Made by a program: the position numbers and the translations under genes. From Pleomorphomonas sp. JP5 (lineage in GTDB: Bacteria > Pseudomonadota > Alphaproteobacteria > Rhizobiales > Pleomorphomonadaceae): 64,000 nucleotides of DNA. The stretch's first letter is position 1. Every line of letters starts with the position of its first letter. Location of the stretch: contig NZ_JAMDLI010000008.1 in the NCBI RefSeq assembly GCF_023721815.1, forward strand, positions 457,944-521,943, given 5' to 3'. The notes under the pieces were generated by a model. It was not told the DNA's origin, made no database searches, and saw only the letters and a list, made by a program, of their open reading frames with translations. This document shows, in pieces, positions 17,510 through 27,119 of the stretch.

Positions 17510-18553
17510 CTATCGCCCAATGCTCTCGATCCATTGGGCCCACCCCATTTCCGACAGCCGCCATGCGGCGTCCGGCAAACTCCGGCCCGAGGCGGCCAGT
17601 TGCCGCACTGCGCGGGGCGACAGACCGTATTCGCGACGGAAGGCTCGGCTGAAGTTCTCCGCATTGGCAAAGCAGTGGAACCTTCCGATTTCGGAAATCG
17701 ACATATGTCGCCGGTCGGGTGAGCGCAGCGCGTGCAAGGCGCACTGCAGCCGTCGCCGGTTGACATAGGTGGCAAAGCCACCAACGGGCTCGAACAACCG
17801 GTAGGCCTTCCGCCGAGACAGCCCGAACGTTGCAAGCAAGCTGTCGAGCGTAAGACTGGGATCGAGAAGGTTGTCCTCGACGTGGCGTCGCAAACCGACA
17901 AAAGACGCCAGATTGACCCCGGCCATGCTCCGCTCGTCCGCGTGACCGTTGATGGCGGCGGCGGCAAGATCGAGCAGCGGTGGAATGGCGATCTCAGCTT
18001 CGCGAAGCGACATCCTGTCGAGCTGGCCATAAAAGCTCTTCAGGCTTTCGCGAAACAACGCGACTAGCGGCAAGCCCGCCGGAACAACCTTCATGTGGGT
18101 GGCGTCGGCATACTCTACGCGCGTCGCCATCAGCCGGCGCGGCACGACGAAGCTGATCTGGTCGTGATCGGTGGTTACGGTCGACAAAGGCTGAGCCATG
18201 TCGATGACGTAGAGGTCGCCCTCACCGGCGACCTCCGAGTTGCTCCCTCCTCGGGAGACGCTTCTTCCCTTGAGGTAGAACTGCAGCAGGTAGCCGTCCA
18301 AGCCGTCGCGACCGATCTTGTAGCGCGAGCGGTCAAAGTCCTGCGCAGTGCTGCGCACACGTCCGAGGGCGACATCCCCCATGAAAGCCGCGTCGACACT
18401 GGCGAAGAAGCCCTCCTTGACGCTCTTTCGCGGGCGCGTATCGAAAATGACGTCGATCGCCTCTGTCCAGGCCGACTGGGCCAGTCGATCCGGCAGGACG
18501 CGGGTATCAAAGCGAGAACGGAGGAGCTTGGACTCGGCGGAAACGGCGCTCAT
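17510..18553 (-). CDS. AraC family transcriptional regulator
   Basis: The 347-residue protein has an N-terminal AraC-binding-like ligand/dimer domain (about residues 40-200, of the type found in FeaR and OxyB-like regulators). A C-terminal double helix-turn-helix follows (about residues 235-330), with LLATFGLSRRKAYRLFEPVGG and the second-helix signature ISEIGRFHCFANAENFSRAFRREYGLSP. It stands alone, with the TetR gene 138 bases upstream on the same strand. Target genes and ligand are not evident. Confidence 0.9.
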   Translation of the reverse strand: MSAVSAESKLLRSRFDTRVLPDRLAQSAWTEAIDVIFDTRPRKSVKEGFFASVDAAFMGDVALGRVRSTAQDFDRSRYKIGRDGLDGYLLQFYLKGRSVSRGGSNSEVAGEGDLYVIDMAQPLSTVTTDHDQISFVVPRRLMATRVEYADATHMKVVPAGLPLVALFRESLKSFYGQLDRMSLREAEIAIPPLLDLAAAAINGHADERSMAGVNLASFVGLRRHVEDNLLDPSLTLDSLLATFGLSRRKAYRLFEPVGGFATYVNRRRLQCALHALRSPDRRHMSISEIGRFHCFANAENFSRAFRREYGLSPRAVRQLAASGRSLPDAAWRLSEMGWAQWIESIGR

Positions 18554-18691
18554 AGGGGATCGGGCGCTCCGGTTGCCGCGCAGGAAGCCGGCAATCTGGA
18601 TAAATACTCATACATAGCAGACGTGGAATATCAAGCCGGCCAGCGCGGCCGCCATCCGCCAGCATGGCAACGCGGGGCGCGTGACTGCGTT

Positions 18692-19288
18692 TCAGGCGAC
18701 GTCGCTCTTGCCCACGTCGCCGAGGCCACCGGCAGGGTCGACCAAGGAAGCGAACAGCGTCTCAAGGCGCTTTTCGAGCTCACCATCTTCCATTCTCAAC
18801 GAGGGCAGGCGCAGGACATCGCGCAAAACCGCCACACCCGCCACCAGCGTCAAGATAAGCGCACTGCGGACCGAGGCATCGTCCCCCTCCAGCCAGTCTG
18901 CCAAGGGCGAGACGAAATGGTCTTCGAGTGCGGAACGCATGACCTCTTCCGCCTGAAGGTTTCCAGCCGAACGGATCATCGCCCGCGCCGGATCAAAGGT
19001 CGGATCAGCAGCCGTCCCCGACGCAACAAGCTGTGCCGCGAGCTGCTTGCAGAACTCGAGCCTGTTGGCAGACAGCAGATTTTGAGCCGATATGGCGCGC
19101 GCAATGGCCTCGTTGAACAGGCCCTGCTTCGAACCAAAGTATCGGTTGACCAAGGCCACGTTCACGTTGGCCGCAGCGGCAATCTCTCGAACGCCCACGC
19201 CGTCAAAGCCATGCTCGGTGAATGCGTTCTGTGCCGCCACAAGTATGGCCGCCTGCGTCGCCTCGGCATTTCTCTTTCCCTTGGTCAA
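18692..19288 (-). CDS. TetR family regulator of the adjacent RND efflux operon
   Basis: The 198-residue protein has the TetR N-terminal DNA-binding domain (AILVAAQNAFTEHGFDGVGVREIAAAANVNVALVNRYFGSKQGLFNEA, residues 14-60) and a helical ligand-binding domain. The start is TTG at 19288; an in-frame stop lies six codons upstream, so no ATG is possible. It is divergent from a three-gene efflux operon. Two matching palindromes lie in the intervening gap, one over a good promoter, which is the classic layout of a local repressor relieved by a pump substrate. Confidence 0.92.
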   Translation of the reverse strand: MTKGKRNAEATQAAILVAAQNAFTEHGFDGVGVREIAAAANVNVALVNRYFGSKQGLFNEAIARAISAQNLLSANRLEFCKQLAAQLVASGTAADPTFDPARAMIRSAGNLQAEEVMRSALEDHFVSPLADWLEGDDASVRSALILTLVAGVAVLRDVLRLPSLRMEDGELEKRLETLFASLVDPAGGLGDVGKSDVA

Positions 19289-19357
19289 GACAGCATCGTC
19301 CTTTCATCGAGATCTCCTCGGTGAGACCCCAGGTTTCGCCGTGAAAGCTCAGTCTCT

Positions 19358-19418
19358 CGTCTTCAAGACGCAACTCCGGCGCAAAACGGTTCCCAAGCTT
19401 TCCGGAGCTGCTCCGGTC
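19358..19418. repeat. Dispersed rhizobial-type intergenic repeat, degenerate copy
   Basis: The segment with CAAGACGCAACTCCGG, CGCAAAACGGTTCCCA and CGGAGCTGCTC aligns with the block at 44737-44792 (AAGGCGCAGTTCCGGACGCAAAACCGGTACCCA...). Both sit between genes. Their similarity marks a repeat family in this genome, and this copy is the more diverged. Confidence 0.6.
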
Positions 19419-19500
19419 CATGCCCTCACAAGAGCCTACACATGATCGAGCCGATGCGGGAGTTCCAGTCCAAGCTTTCCTCGTATCGGTTGGCCGTCAA

Positions 19501-19563
19501 TTAAACACTCGTTGACATGACGAGACGTGTCTGTATGCTAGCCTCAAGTAAACAAGCGTTGAC
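19501..19563 (+). promoter_or_regulatory. Promoter and twin operators of the RND efflux operon
   Basis: Two near-identical palindromes, TTAAAC-ACTC-GTTGAC (19501-19516) and GTAAAC-AAGC-GTTGAC (19548-19563), lie 47 bases apart in the TetR/efflux intergenic region. A sigma-70-like promoter, TTGACA (19512-19517), 16 bases, TATGCT (19534-19539), overlaps the first palindrome and points to the efflux genes. TetR bound at these sites would block it. The binding role is inferred from position and symmetry. Confidence 0.65.
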
Positions 19564-19662
19564 ACGAAGTGTGCGCATGGAGGCGCAGGCGAACAGTCCG
19601 GCGTTTCCGTCGTTGCGTCGTCCGAGGCCAAGCCCGAACGGTAGTTTGAGAAATCAGCGAAC

Positions 19663-20769
19663 ATGACGTCCCCCCCTTGTCTCTTCCGCCGAGCGGCGAG
19701 CAGATTTCTCGGCCTATCTCTTCTCGCGCTAGCGGCAACGGTTACCGGCTGCACCGAGGAGACGCCCTTGCCGCAACAACTCCTCCACGTGAAGGTCGAA
19801 GCGCCCAAGGCTGTGACGTTCGCGTCCGAAATCAGACTGACGGGCGAAGTTGCCGCCAATGCGCAGATCGACCTCTCCTTCCGAACGCCCGGTCGCGTCA
19901 CGGGGTGGACCGCCGACGTTGGCGCCGAGGTCCGCGAGGGCGATGTTCTTGCGCGCCTCGACCCCACACAACAGCGGGCAAATGTGGAAGCCGCCGACAA
20001 AGCCCTGTCGGCCGCCGGCACCACTCTCCGGCAGGCGCAGTCCAACTACGAACGGCAGCAGGCGCTTCTGGCGAAGGGTTTCACGACGCGGCGGGATTTC
20101 GACGCCGCGCTGCAGGCGCTGCGAATGGCCGGCGGCACAGTCGACGGAGCACGCGCCCAGTTGGCCTTGGCACGGGACCAACTCGACCAGACCACGCTGA
20201 AGGCACCGTCTGACGGCATCATAACGGCGCGGAACCTGGAGCTAGGGCAAGTCGTCGCTGCGACCCAGCCGGTATTCGTCCTGGCTCAGGATGGACCGCG
20301 AGACGCGGTCGTCTCCATTCCTGAAACGTTGGTGGAACAGGTTGCCGCCTCCAACGTCGAGGTGTCTCTGGTGTCCGAACCAACCGTGCGTGCGATGGGC
20401 AGTGTGCGCGAGATCGCTCCCACCGCCGGCGACGGCACTGGGACGGTCCGCGTCAAGATCCAGCTCGAGCGGACGCCCCCCGACATGCTTCTGGGCTCAG
20501 CGGTAAGCGTGGTCATGAAGACGGCCGCCACAAAGCGGATCGTCATTCCGCAGACGGCCCTTTTCTCCGACGGAGGCCTGCCGTCGGTCTGGATCGTCGA
20601 CCCCGTCTCCAGCCGCGTGAACCTGCGTCCCATCAGCATCGCTTCGTTCGAGACCTCCGCGGTCATCATTCGCGGTGGCCTGGACCCAAGCGAGCTGCTC
20701 GTAACCGTCGGAACGAACATGCTGCACCCCAACCAGAAGGTCGCCTTCGATCAGGGGGGCACGTTGTGA
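19663..20769 (+). CDS. RND efflux periplasmic adaptor, lipoprotein (first of two)
   Basis: The 368-residue membrane-fusion protein joins an RND pump to an outer-membrane channel. It has a lipoprotein signal with lipobox VTGC near residue 30, a biotinyl-lipoyl-like region (GRVTGWTADVGAEVREGDVLARLD), a coiled-coil hairpin (about residues 100-170), and the beta-barrel and membrane-proximal domains (GSAVSVVMK). It is the first gene of the operon. Its stop overlaps the GTG start of the second adaptor (GTGA), so the two are translationally coupled. Confidence 0.92.
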   Translation: MTSPPCLFRRAASRFLGLSLLALAATVTGCTEETPLPQQLLHVKVEAPKAVTFASEIRLTGEVAANAQIDLSFRTPGRVTGWTADVGAEVREGDVLARLDPTQQRANVEAADKALSAAGTTLRQAQSNYERQQALLAKGFTTRRDFDAALQALRMAGGTVDGARAQLALARDQLDQTTLKAPSDGIITARNLELGQVVAATQPVFVLAQDGPRDAVVSIPETLVEQVAASNVEVSLVSEPTVRAMGSVREIAPTAGDGTGTVRVKIQLERTPPDMLLGSAVSVVMKTAATKRIVIPQTALFSDGGLPSVWIVDPVSSRVNLRPISIASFETSAVIIRGGLDPSELLVTVGTNMLHPNQKVAFDQGGTL

Positions 20770-21842
20770 ACTCGCTTCCACTTGTAGCCGTCCTTCTTGG
20801 CACAGCCTTTTTGCTGGGATGCGACGCAAGCTCATCAACCGAGGGAACGTCGCCATCCCCCCGCCCCGTCCTGTCGATCGTCGCCAAGCAGGAAACGCCC
20901 CAAAGCGAAGCTTTTGCCGGTACGATCGAGGCGCGGATCTCCTCCCCCCTGGCCTTCATGGTGCCGGGGCGCGTGGTGTCGCGCAGCGTCGACATGGGAG
21001 ACTGGGTGACCAAAGGCGCCATTCTGGCCACACTGGACTCGGTGCCGTTCGATCTCGCCGTTCAGTCCGCCAGCGCCAATCTGGCCAACGCGGAAGCCCA
21101 GCGCGCCACGGCGGAAGCCTCCGAAAGCCGCATCGACGAGCTCTTCCGTCAGAAAACCGTTGCCACCGCCCAGCTTGAGGCCGTCCAGCAGATGCGCGAA
21201 GTCGCGGACGCCGCCGTCGCCCAGGCCCAAGCCTTGCTCGATATCGCACTCGATCAACGCGCGCATACCGAGCTCACCGCCGACTTCGATGGCGTCGTCA
21301 CCGCCGTTCCCTTGGAGGTCGGGCAAACAATCGCGCCCGGCCAGCCGGTCATGACGCTCGCGGCTTCGAACCGGCTCGAGGCCGTGATCGACGTGCCCGA
21401 GGAGACCGCCAAGGATATGTCCCCCGATGCGGAGTTCGAAGTGAGCAGCCAGACGTCGCCGGTCAGCACGAAGGGCAGAGTTCGCGAGGTCTCGCCGCGC
21501 TTCGACACGCTCACCAAGTCGCGCCGCGTGAGGATAGCCCTCGACGCACCGCCGTCGTCCCTTCGCCTTGGCTCGACAATCCTCGCCCGCCTCGCCGGGA
21601 CCGCACCGTCGGCGCTTCGTTTGCCGGAAACCGCCATACGGGAGCACGCAGGGAAGACGTCCGTCTGGGTTGTCGACACGGAAACACTGACGGTGTCCGA
21701 GCGGGTTGTGGAGTTGTCCGACCGCCGGGATGGTCTTGTCACGGTGGTCTACGGCATCGCGCCAGGAACGCGCGTCGTGACCGCTGGCGTGCACTCGCTC
21801 ACCGAGGGGCAAATCGTCAAAATCAACGCCGAGGCGCCATAA
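20766..21842 (+). CDS. RND efflux periplasmic adaptor, lipoprotein (second of two)
   Basis: The 358-residue adaptor has a short lipoprotein signal (LLGTAFLLGC), the lipoyl half-motif (PLAFMVPGRVVSRSVDMGDWVTKGAILATLD) and a coiled-coil hairpin with many alanines. Beta-barrel segments follow (AVIDVPEETAKDM, LRLGSTILARL). It differs clearly from the first adaptor, so it is not a recent duplicate. The GTG start overlaps the previous stop, and its TAA overlaps the ATG of the pump gene (TAATG), so all three are coupled. Confidence 0.92.
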   Translation: MNSLPLVAVLLGTAFLLGCDASSSTEGTSPSPRPVLSIVAKQETPQSEAFAGTIEARISSPLAFMVPGRVVSRSVDMGDWVTKGAILATLDSVPFDLAVQSASANLANAEAQRATAEASESRIDELFRQKTVATAQLEAVQQMREVADAAVAQAQALLDIALDQRAHTELTADFDGVVTAVPLEVGQTIAPGQPVMTLAASNRLEAVIDVPEETAKDMSPDAEFEVSSQTSPVSTKGRVREVSPRFDTLTKSRRVRIALDAPPSSLRLGSTILARLAGTAPSALRLPETAIREHAGKTSVWVVDTETLTVSERVVELSDRRDGLVTVVYGIAPGTRVVTAGVHSLTEGQIVKINAEAP

Positions 21843-24800
21843 TGGCCGACACTCAGATGCATGAGGACCGCGATCCGTCGCGCCCGTTCAACCTGTCCGC
21901 CTGGGCGATTGATCACGCCTCGCTCGTCTGGTACCTGCTGATCGTCTCGATGGTGGCCGGCGCCCTGGCCTACATGAACCTCGGCCGGGAAGAGGATCCC
22001 TCGTTCACCATCAAGACCATGGTGATCCAGGCCCAGTGGCCGGGCGCCTCGATCGACGACACCATCTCGCAGCTCACCGACCGGATCGAGAAGAAGCTCG
22101 AAGAGCTGGACGTCATCGACTACACACGTTCGGTCACCTCACCGGGAAAGACCACGATCTTCGTCAACTTGCAGTCGACGATCAGCCACGCCGACGTCAA
22201 GCCGACGTGGAAAGAAGTCCGCAACATGGTGGCCGACCTCAGCTACCAGTTCCCGCAGGGCGTGCTCGGTCCGTTTTTCGACGATCGCTTCGGCGACGTT
22301 TTTGGAAACGTCTATGCGTTCACCGCCGATGGACTGACGCAACGGCAGTTGCGCGACTACGTGGAGCAAGTCCGGACCTCCGTTCTGACCGTTCCCGATG
22401 CCGGGCGCGTCGACCTGATCGGCGCTCAGGACGAAGTGATCTACCTCGAGTTCAACCCTCGGCAGCTCGCCAACCTTGGCCTCGACCAACAGGCCGTGAT
22501 GCAGGCGCTGCAGGCTCAAAACGCCATCGTACCATCCGGCACGCTGGAGGCCGGCGCTGAGAAAATCAGCGTGAGGGTCAGCGGTCAGTTCGTTTCGGAG
22601 GAGAGCCTCAAGACGATCAACTTGCGGGTCAACAACCGCTTCTTCCGACTGAGCGATGTCGTCACCATCACCCGAGGCTTTACAGATCCGCCTGACTCGC
22701 TGTTTCGCTACAATGGGCAACCCGCCATCGGCCTCGCCATTTCCATGAAGGCCGGCGCCAACATCCTCGAGTTCGGAGACGCGCTGCGCACCAAGATCGA
22801 CAAGGTCGTCGCCCGTCTGCCCGTCGGCGTCGGTGTTCACATGGTGTCCGATCAGCCCAAGGTCGTTCAGGAGGCGATTGGCGGCTTTACCAAATCCTTG
22901 TTCGAGGCCGTCGCCATCGTGCTGGTCGTCAGCTTCCTCAGTCTCGGCATGCGAGCCGGTGTGGTTGTGGCCCTCTCCATTCCGCTGGTGCTGGCCATCA
23001 CCTTTCTGTCGATGGAAGTTCTCGGCATCACGCTGCAGCGCGTCTCGCTCGGCGCGCTGATCATTGCGCTCGGCCTTCTGGTCGACGACGCCATGATCGC
23101 GATCGAGATGATGGTGGCCCGCCTTGAAAAAGGCGAGACGCTGCGTCAAGCCGCGATGCAGATCTACACATCGACCGCCTTCCCGCGCCTGACCGGCACG
23201 CTGGTGACGATTGCCGGTTTCATACCCATCGGCCTCAACAGTTCCAGCGCCGGCGAGTACACCTTCACGCTGTTTGTGGTGCTCAGTCTGTCATTGCTCA
23301 TCTCGTGGGCGGTCGCCGGCATCTTCGTTCCGCTGCTCGGGGTCACGTTGCTGCCGTCCAGCCTCAAGAAAGAGCACGACAAGCCAGGCGCTCTCATGGC
23401 GGCCTACCAGAAGCTGCTTCGCCTCGTCATGCGCCATCGTTGGCCAACGATCGCGGTCACCCTGGTGGCCTTCGCCGGATCGGTTTACGGCCTGCAGTTC
23501 GTACAGCAGCAGTTCTTCCCGACATCCGATCGACCGGAGGTGTTCGTCGACTGGACGCTGCCGCAGAACTCAACCATCGCCAACACCAAGGCGCAAATGG
23601 ACAGGTTCGAAGCGACCCTGGCCGAGAACCCCGACGTCCAGTCGTGGACATCATTTGTCGGGCAGAGCTCGATCCGCTTCCTGCTAACCCTCGACCCCAA
23701 AGCGCCCGCCAATTACATCGGGCAGACAGTGATCGTCGCCAAGGATCACGAGGCCCGCGAGCGCATCGTCGAAAAGCTCGGCACCGAGCTTCGTCGCGAC
23801 TTCATCGGCATGGACACCTATGTCAGTCTCGTCCCGCTCGGCCCACCGGCCGGTCGGCCGATCCAGTACCGGCTGAGCGGGCCGGATATCCAGAAGCTGA
23901 GGGGATACGCCCAGGGGTTGGCGGCGCTCTTCGACGGTGATCCCAGGATTGCCCCGCCGGTGTTCGACTGGAACGAGCCGGGTAGAGTGGTGAAGGTCGA
24001 CATCCTTCAGGACAAGGCAAGGCAGCTCGGCGTGAGTTCAGCCGATATCGCCACGGTTCTCAACGGAACCATCGGCGGTATAACCGTCACCCAGATTCCC
24101 GACAGCACCTATCTCGTCAACGTGGTGGTCAGAGGCGGCGACAGCGAGCGCAACGCGATCGAGACGATCCGGGACTTGCAACTGCCCACCACCAGCGGGC
24201 AATCCATCCCCCTCGCCGCGATCGCCACGTTCAAGTACACCATGGAGCAGCCGGTGGTCGCCCGGCGCGACCGCATGCCGACCATCACGGTCAGCGCCGA
24301 CATCATCGGCGACACCCAGCCTGTGACCATGGCCCTGAAACTGACTCCCAAGATCGCCGAGTTCGAGCGGTCTCTGCCAGACGACTATCGGATCGTCGTC
24401 GGCGGCCCGGTCGAGGAAAGCGAGAAGTCGCAAGCGCCGATCATTGCCGTCGTTCCGCTGATGCTTCTGACCATGGCGACCATATTGATGATCCAGCTTC
24501 AGAGCTTCCGCCGGCTGTTTCTGGTGTTCTCGGTCGCACCGCTCGCCCTTATCGGCGTGGCCATCGCCTTGCTGACGACCCATCAACCACTGGGTTTTGT
24601 TGCCATTCTCGGCATTCTCGCGCTGATCGGCATCCTCATCCGCAATTCGGTCATCCTGATCGTTCAGATCGAAACGCTGCGCCGCGAAGGTCTTTCCACG
24701 TGGGCCGCCGTCCTTCAGGCGTCGGAACAACGTGTGCGGCCGATCATACTGACGGCCGCCGCCGCCAGCCTCGGCCTCATCCCGATCGCCGCCGAAGGAT

Positions 24801-24934
24801 TCTGGGGCCCGATGGCCTTTGCCATGATGGGCGGCATCATCATCGGAACGCTGCTCACCATCCTGTTCCTTCCGGCGCTCTATGTTGCCTGGTTCCGGGT
24901 GCCGCCACCGGAGACCAGTCCGTCTGTCGGCTAA
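21842..24934 (+). CDS. RND efflux pump inner-membrane transporter (AcrB/HAE1-like)
   Basis: The 1030-residue protein is a proton-driven RND permease with 12 membrane helices and two large periplasmic loops. Visible markers are the first helix (SLVWYLLIVSMVAGALAYMNLGREEDPSF), the helix 4 proton-relay region with adjacent aspartates (ALIIALGLLVDDAMIAIEMM), and the helix 10-11 region (FVAILGILALIGILIRNSVILI). With two adaptor genes and one pump it has the TriABC architecture. No outer-membrane factor gene follows, so the channel must come from elsewhere. Substrate is unknown. Confidence 0.95.
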   Translation: MADTQMHEDRDPSRPFNLSAWAIDHASLVWYLLIVSMVAGALAYMNLGREEDPSFTIKTMVIQAQWPGASIDDTISQLTDRIEKKLEELDVIDYTRSVTSPGKTTIFVNLQSTISHADVKPTWKEVRNMVADLSYQFPQGVLGPFFDDRFGDVFGNVYAFTADGLTQRQLRDYVEQVRTSVLTVPDAGRVDLIGAQDEVIYLEFNPRQLANLGLDQQAVMQALQAQNAIVPSGTLEAGAEKISVRVSGQFVSEESLKTINLRVNNRFFRLSDVVTITRGFTDPPDSLFRYNGQPAIGLAISMKAGANILEFGDALRTKIDKVVARLPVGVGVHMVSDQPKVVQEAIGGFTKSLFEAVAIVLVVSFLSLGMRAGVVVALSIPLVLAITFLSMEVLGITLQRVSLGALIIALGLLVDDAMIAIEMMVARLEKGETLRQAAMQIYTSTAFPRLTGTLVTIAGFIPIGLNSSSAGEYTFTLFVVLSLSLLISWAVAGIFVPLLGVTLLPSSLKKEHDKPGALMAAYQKLLRLVMRHRWPTIAVTLVAFAGSVYGLQFVQQQFFPTSDRPEVFVDWTLPQNSTIANTKAQMDRFEATLAENPDVQSWTSFVGQSSIRFLLTLDPKAPANYIGQTVIVAKDHEARERIVEKLGTELRRDFIGMDTYVSLVPLGPPAGRPIQYRLSGPDIQKLRGYAQGLAALFDGDPRIAPPVFDWNEPGRVVKVDILQDKARQLGVSSADIATVLNGTIGGITVTQIPDSTYLVNVVVRGGDSERNAIETIRDLQLPTTSGQSIPLAAIATFKYTMEQPVVARRDRMPTITVSADIIGDTQPVTMALKLTPKIAEFERSLPDDYRIVVGGPVEESEKSQAPIIAVVPLMLLTMATILMIQLQSFRRLFLVFSVAPLALIGVAIALLTTHQPLGFVAILGILALIGILIRNSVILIVQIETLRREGLSTWAAVLQASEQRVRPIILTAAAASLGLIPIAAEGFWGPMAFAMMGGIIIGTLLTILFLPALYVAWFRVPPPETSPSVG

Positions 24935-25041
24935 AGGGGCAGAGGCAACTCCCGAAACAGCTATCCGCGTTCCCGGCAAGCAAACGCGGTTTTGCACGGA
25001 GGAGCAGCAAAGGGCTCGCCACCATTCCAACGCTAGAAAGA

Positions 25042-25069
25042 CGATGCCCGGCGTCGCCGCCGGGCATCG
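25042..25069. terminator. Bidirectional hairpin between the RND operon and cpdB
   Basis: Arms CGATGCCCGGCG and CGCCGGGCATCG make a perfect 12-bp stem with a 4-base loop. It lies in the middle of the 166-base gap between two convergent genes. There is no long U-run on either side, but position and stem strength support a transcription stop for both. Confidence 0.7.
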
Positions 25070-25100
25070 ACAAGGCAATCGTCTACGGAGCAGAGCTCGC

Positions 25101-27053
25101 TCAGGCGACCGTCAGGCGATACTTCGCAAAGCCCTCCTCGGCATCGCCGACCTTCTCCACCTTCACGCCGGCCGGCACGGTATCCAGCGTCGCGTTGGGC
25201 GAGTTGGGGAATGTCAGGTTGACGCCTTCGGGTAGCTTGGCGATCGACCAGTTGCCGTCCGCCGACGGATTGATGGTCTTGTTGGCTATGATGTAGCGGA
25301 CGATAACGTCGCGATTGCTGTCGGGGCCCGTGAAGACCACGGTGCTGCCATCGGCGCCGGGGAAATGACCGCCACCGCCGGCGCGGTAGTTGTTGGTCAC
25401 CACCAGGAACTCCTGGGTCGGCTCGACCGGCTTGCCCTGATAGGCAAGATCGATGATGCGATGCGCGTCCGGCGCCACCACCTTTCCGTCGTTGTCGTAG
25501 CGCTTTTCCTGCGTCACATCGATGCGGTAGGTGACGCCATCGATGACGTCATAGTTGTAGGACGGGAAGGACGTGTCGATCAGCGGCTGCTCGTCGGGAC
25601 TGGTCGGGTCGATGGTGTTGAAGATGCCGGCCGAACGCTCGAGCCACTCCCTCACCTCTTCTCCCGTGACCTTCACGATGCGGATCGTGTTCGGATAGAG
25701 ATAGATGTCGGCAACGTTCTTGATGGCGATCGGCCCCTTGGGCACGAAGGTGTAATAGTCCGGCCCCGAGCGGCCGCCGCACTTGAAGGGAGCCGCCGCC
25801 GACAGGATCGGCAGGTCCGGCAAGCCAGCCGCCTTTGCCTGGGTGGCGCCATACCAGAGCTGCGCCTGGCTGACGATCTGCACTGACGGATCGTCGGCAA
25901 CCAGCGCCCAGTAGCTGGAAATCGGGGCCGAAGTCTCACCAACGGGGCGACGGACATAGTCGAGCGTCGCCTCGTGATCGTCCTTCACGGACGCAAGCAC
26001 GGCCGGCACCGCGTCCACCCGCGAGACGATCTTCTTGTCGGCCGTCCGCTCATAGATCGGCCGTGCCTCGACCTGGAAGCCATTGATCTTCCATCCTTCG
26101 CCATCCTTGACGAGATCGAGATCGATGACTCCGAGATGGCTGCCCCAGAAACCGGGCATGACGGTCGGCACGCCGTTGAGCGTCCCTTTCTCGATATCGG
26201 CGCCATCGATGCCGGCGAAATCCTTGCCGGGGAAGACGAGATGCTGGTGGCCGGTGAAGATGGCGTCGATGCCCGGCACTCGCGAAAGGAACAGCGCCGC
26301 GTTCTCCTCGCCGCCAGAGCGTTCACCGCCGGCGATACCGGAGTGGCAGAGAGCCACGACCACATCCGACTGTGCGCGCAGCGCCGGCAGATACTTGCCC
26401 GCCGCATCGACGATGTCGATGGTGGTCGCCTTGCCTTCGAGGTTGTCCTTGTCCCACTGGACGATCTGCGGCGGCACGAAGCCAATGACGCCAATGCGGA
26501 GCACATGCTCCGCCCCCGTCGCGTCGGTCACCTTGGCGTCGAAAACGCGGGTCGGCTCGATGAGCGGCGTACCGTCTGGCTTCAGAACGTTGGCGCAAAC
26601 GGCCGGGAACTCGGCGCCCGACAACGCCTTGCCAAGGAAGTCGAGCCCATAGTTGAACTCGTGGTTACCGAGCGTACCGCAGAGATAGCCGAGACCGTTC
26701 ATGGCGGCGACGATCGGGTGCTTGTTGTCGCCGTCCAGCCCCTTCTCATAGGCAATGTAGTCGCCAAGCGGGCTGCCCTGGATGAGGTCGCCATTGTCGA
26801 ACAGAACGGCGTTGCGGACCTCGTCACGGGCTGCGGAGATCAAGGCCGCCGTCTTGGCAAGCCCGACGGTGTCGTCGGCCCGGTCGCGATAATAGTCGTA
26901 AGGATAGACGTTGACGTGAAGATCCGTGGTGGCCATCAGGCGCAAACGGACGGACGGCTCGGCAGCCGCGGCAACCGTGGGAACAAAAGCGACGAGCGCG
27001 CCGGCGGCGGTAGCAAGAAGCAGTTCGCGGCGGCTGAGACGGTGGATCGGCAT
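25101..27053 (-). CDS. cpdB: 2',3'-cyclic-nucleotide 2'-phosphodiesterase / 3'-nucleotidase CpdB
   Basis: The 650-residue periplasmic enzyme hydrolyses 2',3'-cyclic nucleotides and 3'-nucleotides for phosphate and nucleoside scavenging. The N-terminus carries a twin-arginine signal (LSRRELLLATAAGALVAFVP), so it is probably exported folded by Tat. The calcineurin-like metallophosphatase domain follows (MATTDLHVNVYPYDYYRD, LFDNGDLIQGSPLGDY, GTLGNHEFNYGLDF, FTGHQHLVFPG). The C-terminal 5'-nucleotidase domain holds the substrate-stacking region (NNYRAGGGGHFPG). The start at 27053 is set by the Tat motif. It is convergent with the RND operon. Confidence 0.93.
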   Translation of the reverse strand: MPIHRLSRRELLLATAAGALVAFVPTVAAAAEPSVRLRLMATTDLHVNVYPYDYYRDRADDTVGLAKTAALISAARDEVRNAVLFDNGDLIQGSPLGDYIAYEKGLDGDNKHPIVAAMNGLGYLCGTLGNHEFNYGLDFLGKALSGAEFPAVCANVLKPDGTPLIEPTRVFDAKVTDATGAEHVLRIGVIGFVPPQIVQWDKDNLEGKATTIDIVDAAGKYLPALRAQSDVVVALCHSGIAGGERSGGEENAALFLSRVPGIDAIFTGHQHLVFPGKDFAGIDGADIEKGTLNGVPTVMPGFWGSHLGVIDLDLVKDGEGWKINGFQVEARPIYERTADKKIVSRVDAVPAVLASVKDDHEATLDYVRRPVGETSAPISSYWALVADDPSVQIVSQAQLWYGATQAKAAGLPDLPILSAAAPFKCGGRSGPDYYTFVPKGPIAIKNVADIYLYPNTIRIVKVTGEEVREWLERSAGIFNTIDPTSPDEQPLIDTSFPSYNYDVIDGVTYRIDVTQEKRYDNDGKVVAPDAHRIIDLAYQGKPVEPTQEFLVVTNNYRAGGGGHFPGADGSTVVFTGPDSNRDVIVRYIIANKTINPSADGNWSIAKLPEGVNLTFPNSPNATLDTVPAGVKVEKVGDAEEGFAKYRLTVA

Positions 27054-27119
27054 AACGACTTGTCTCCCAAATGGACGCCCCTCAGGGGCCAAACGTGTCG
27101 GCAACGGTGTATTTTCACG

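Noticed and set aside
19578-19662. Possible leader peptide between the operators and the first adaptor gene
   Set aside because: Short frames here have no ribosome-binding site or attenuator-like stems.
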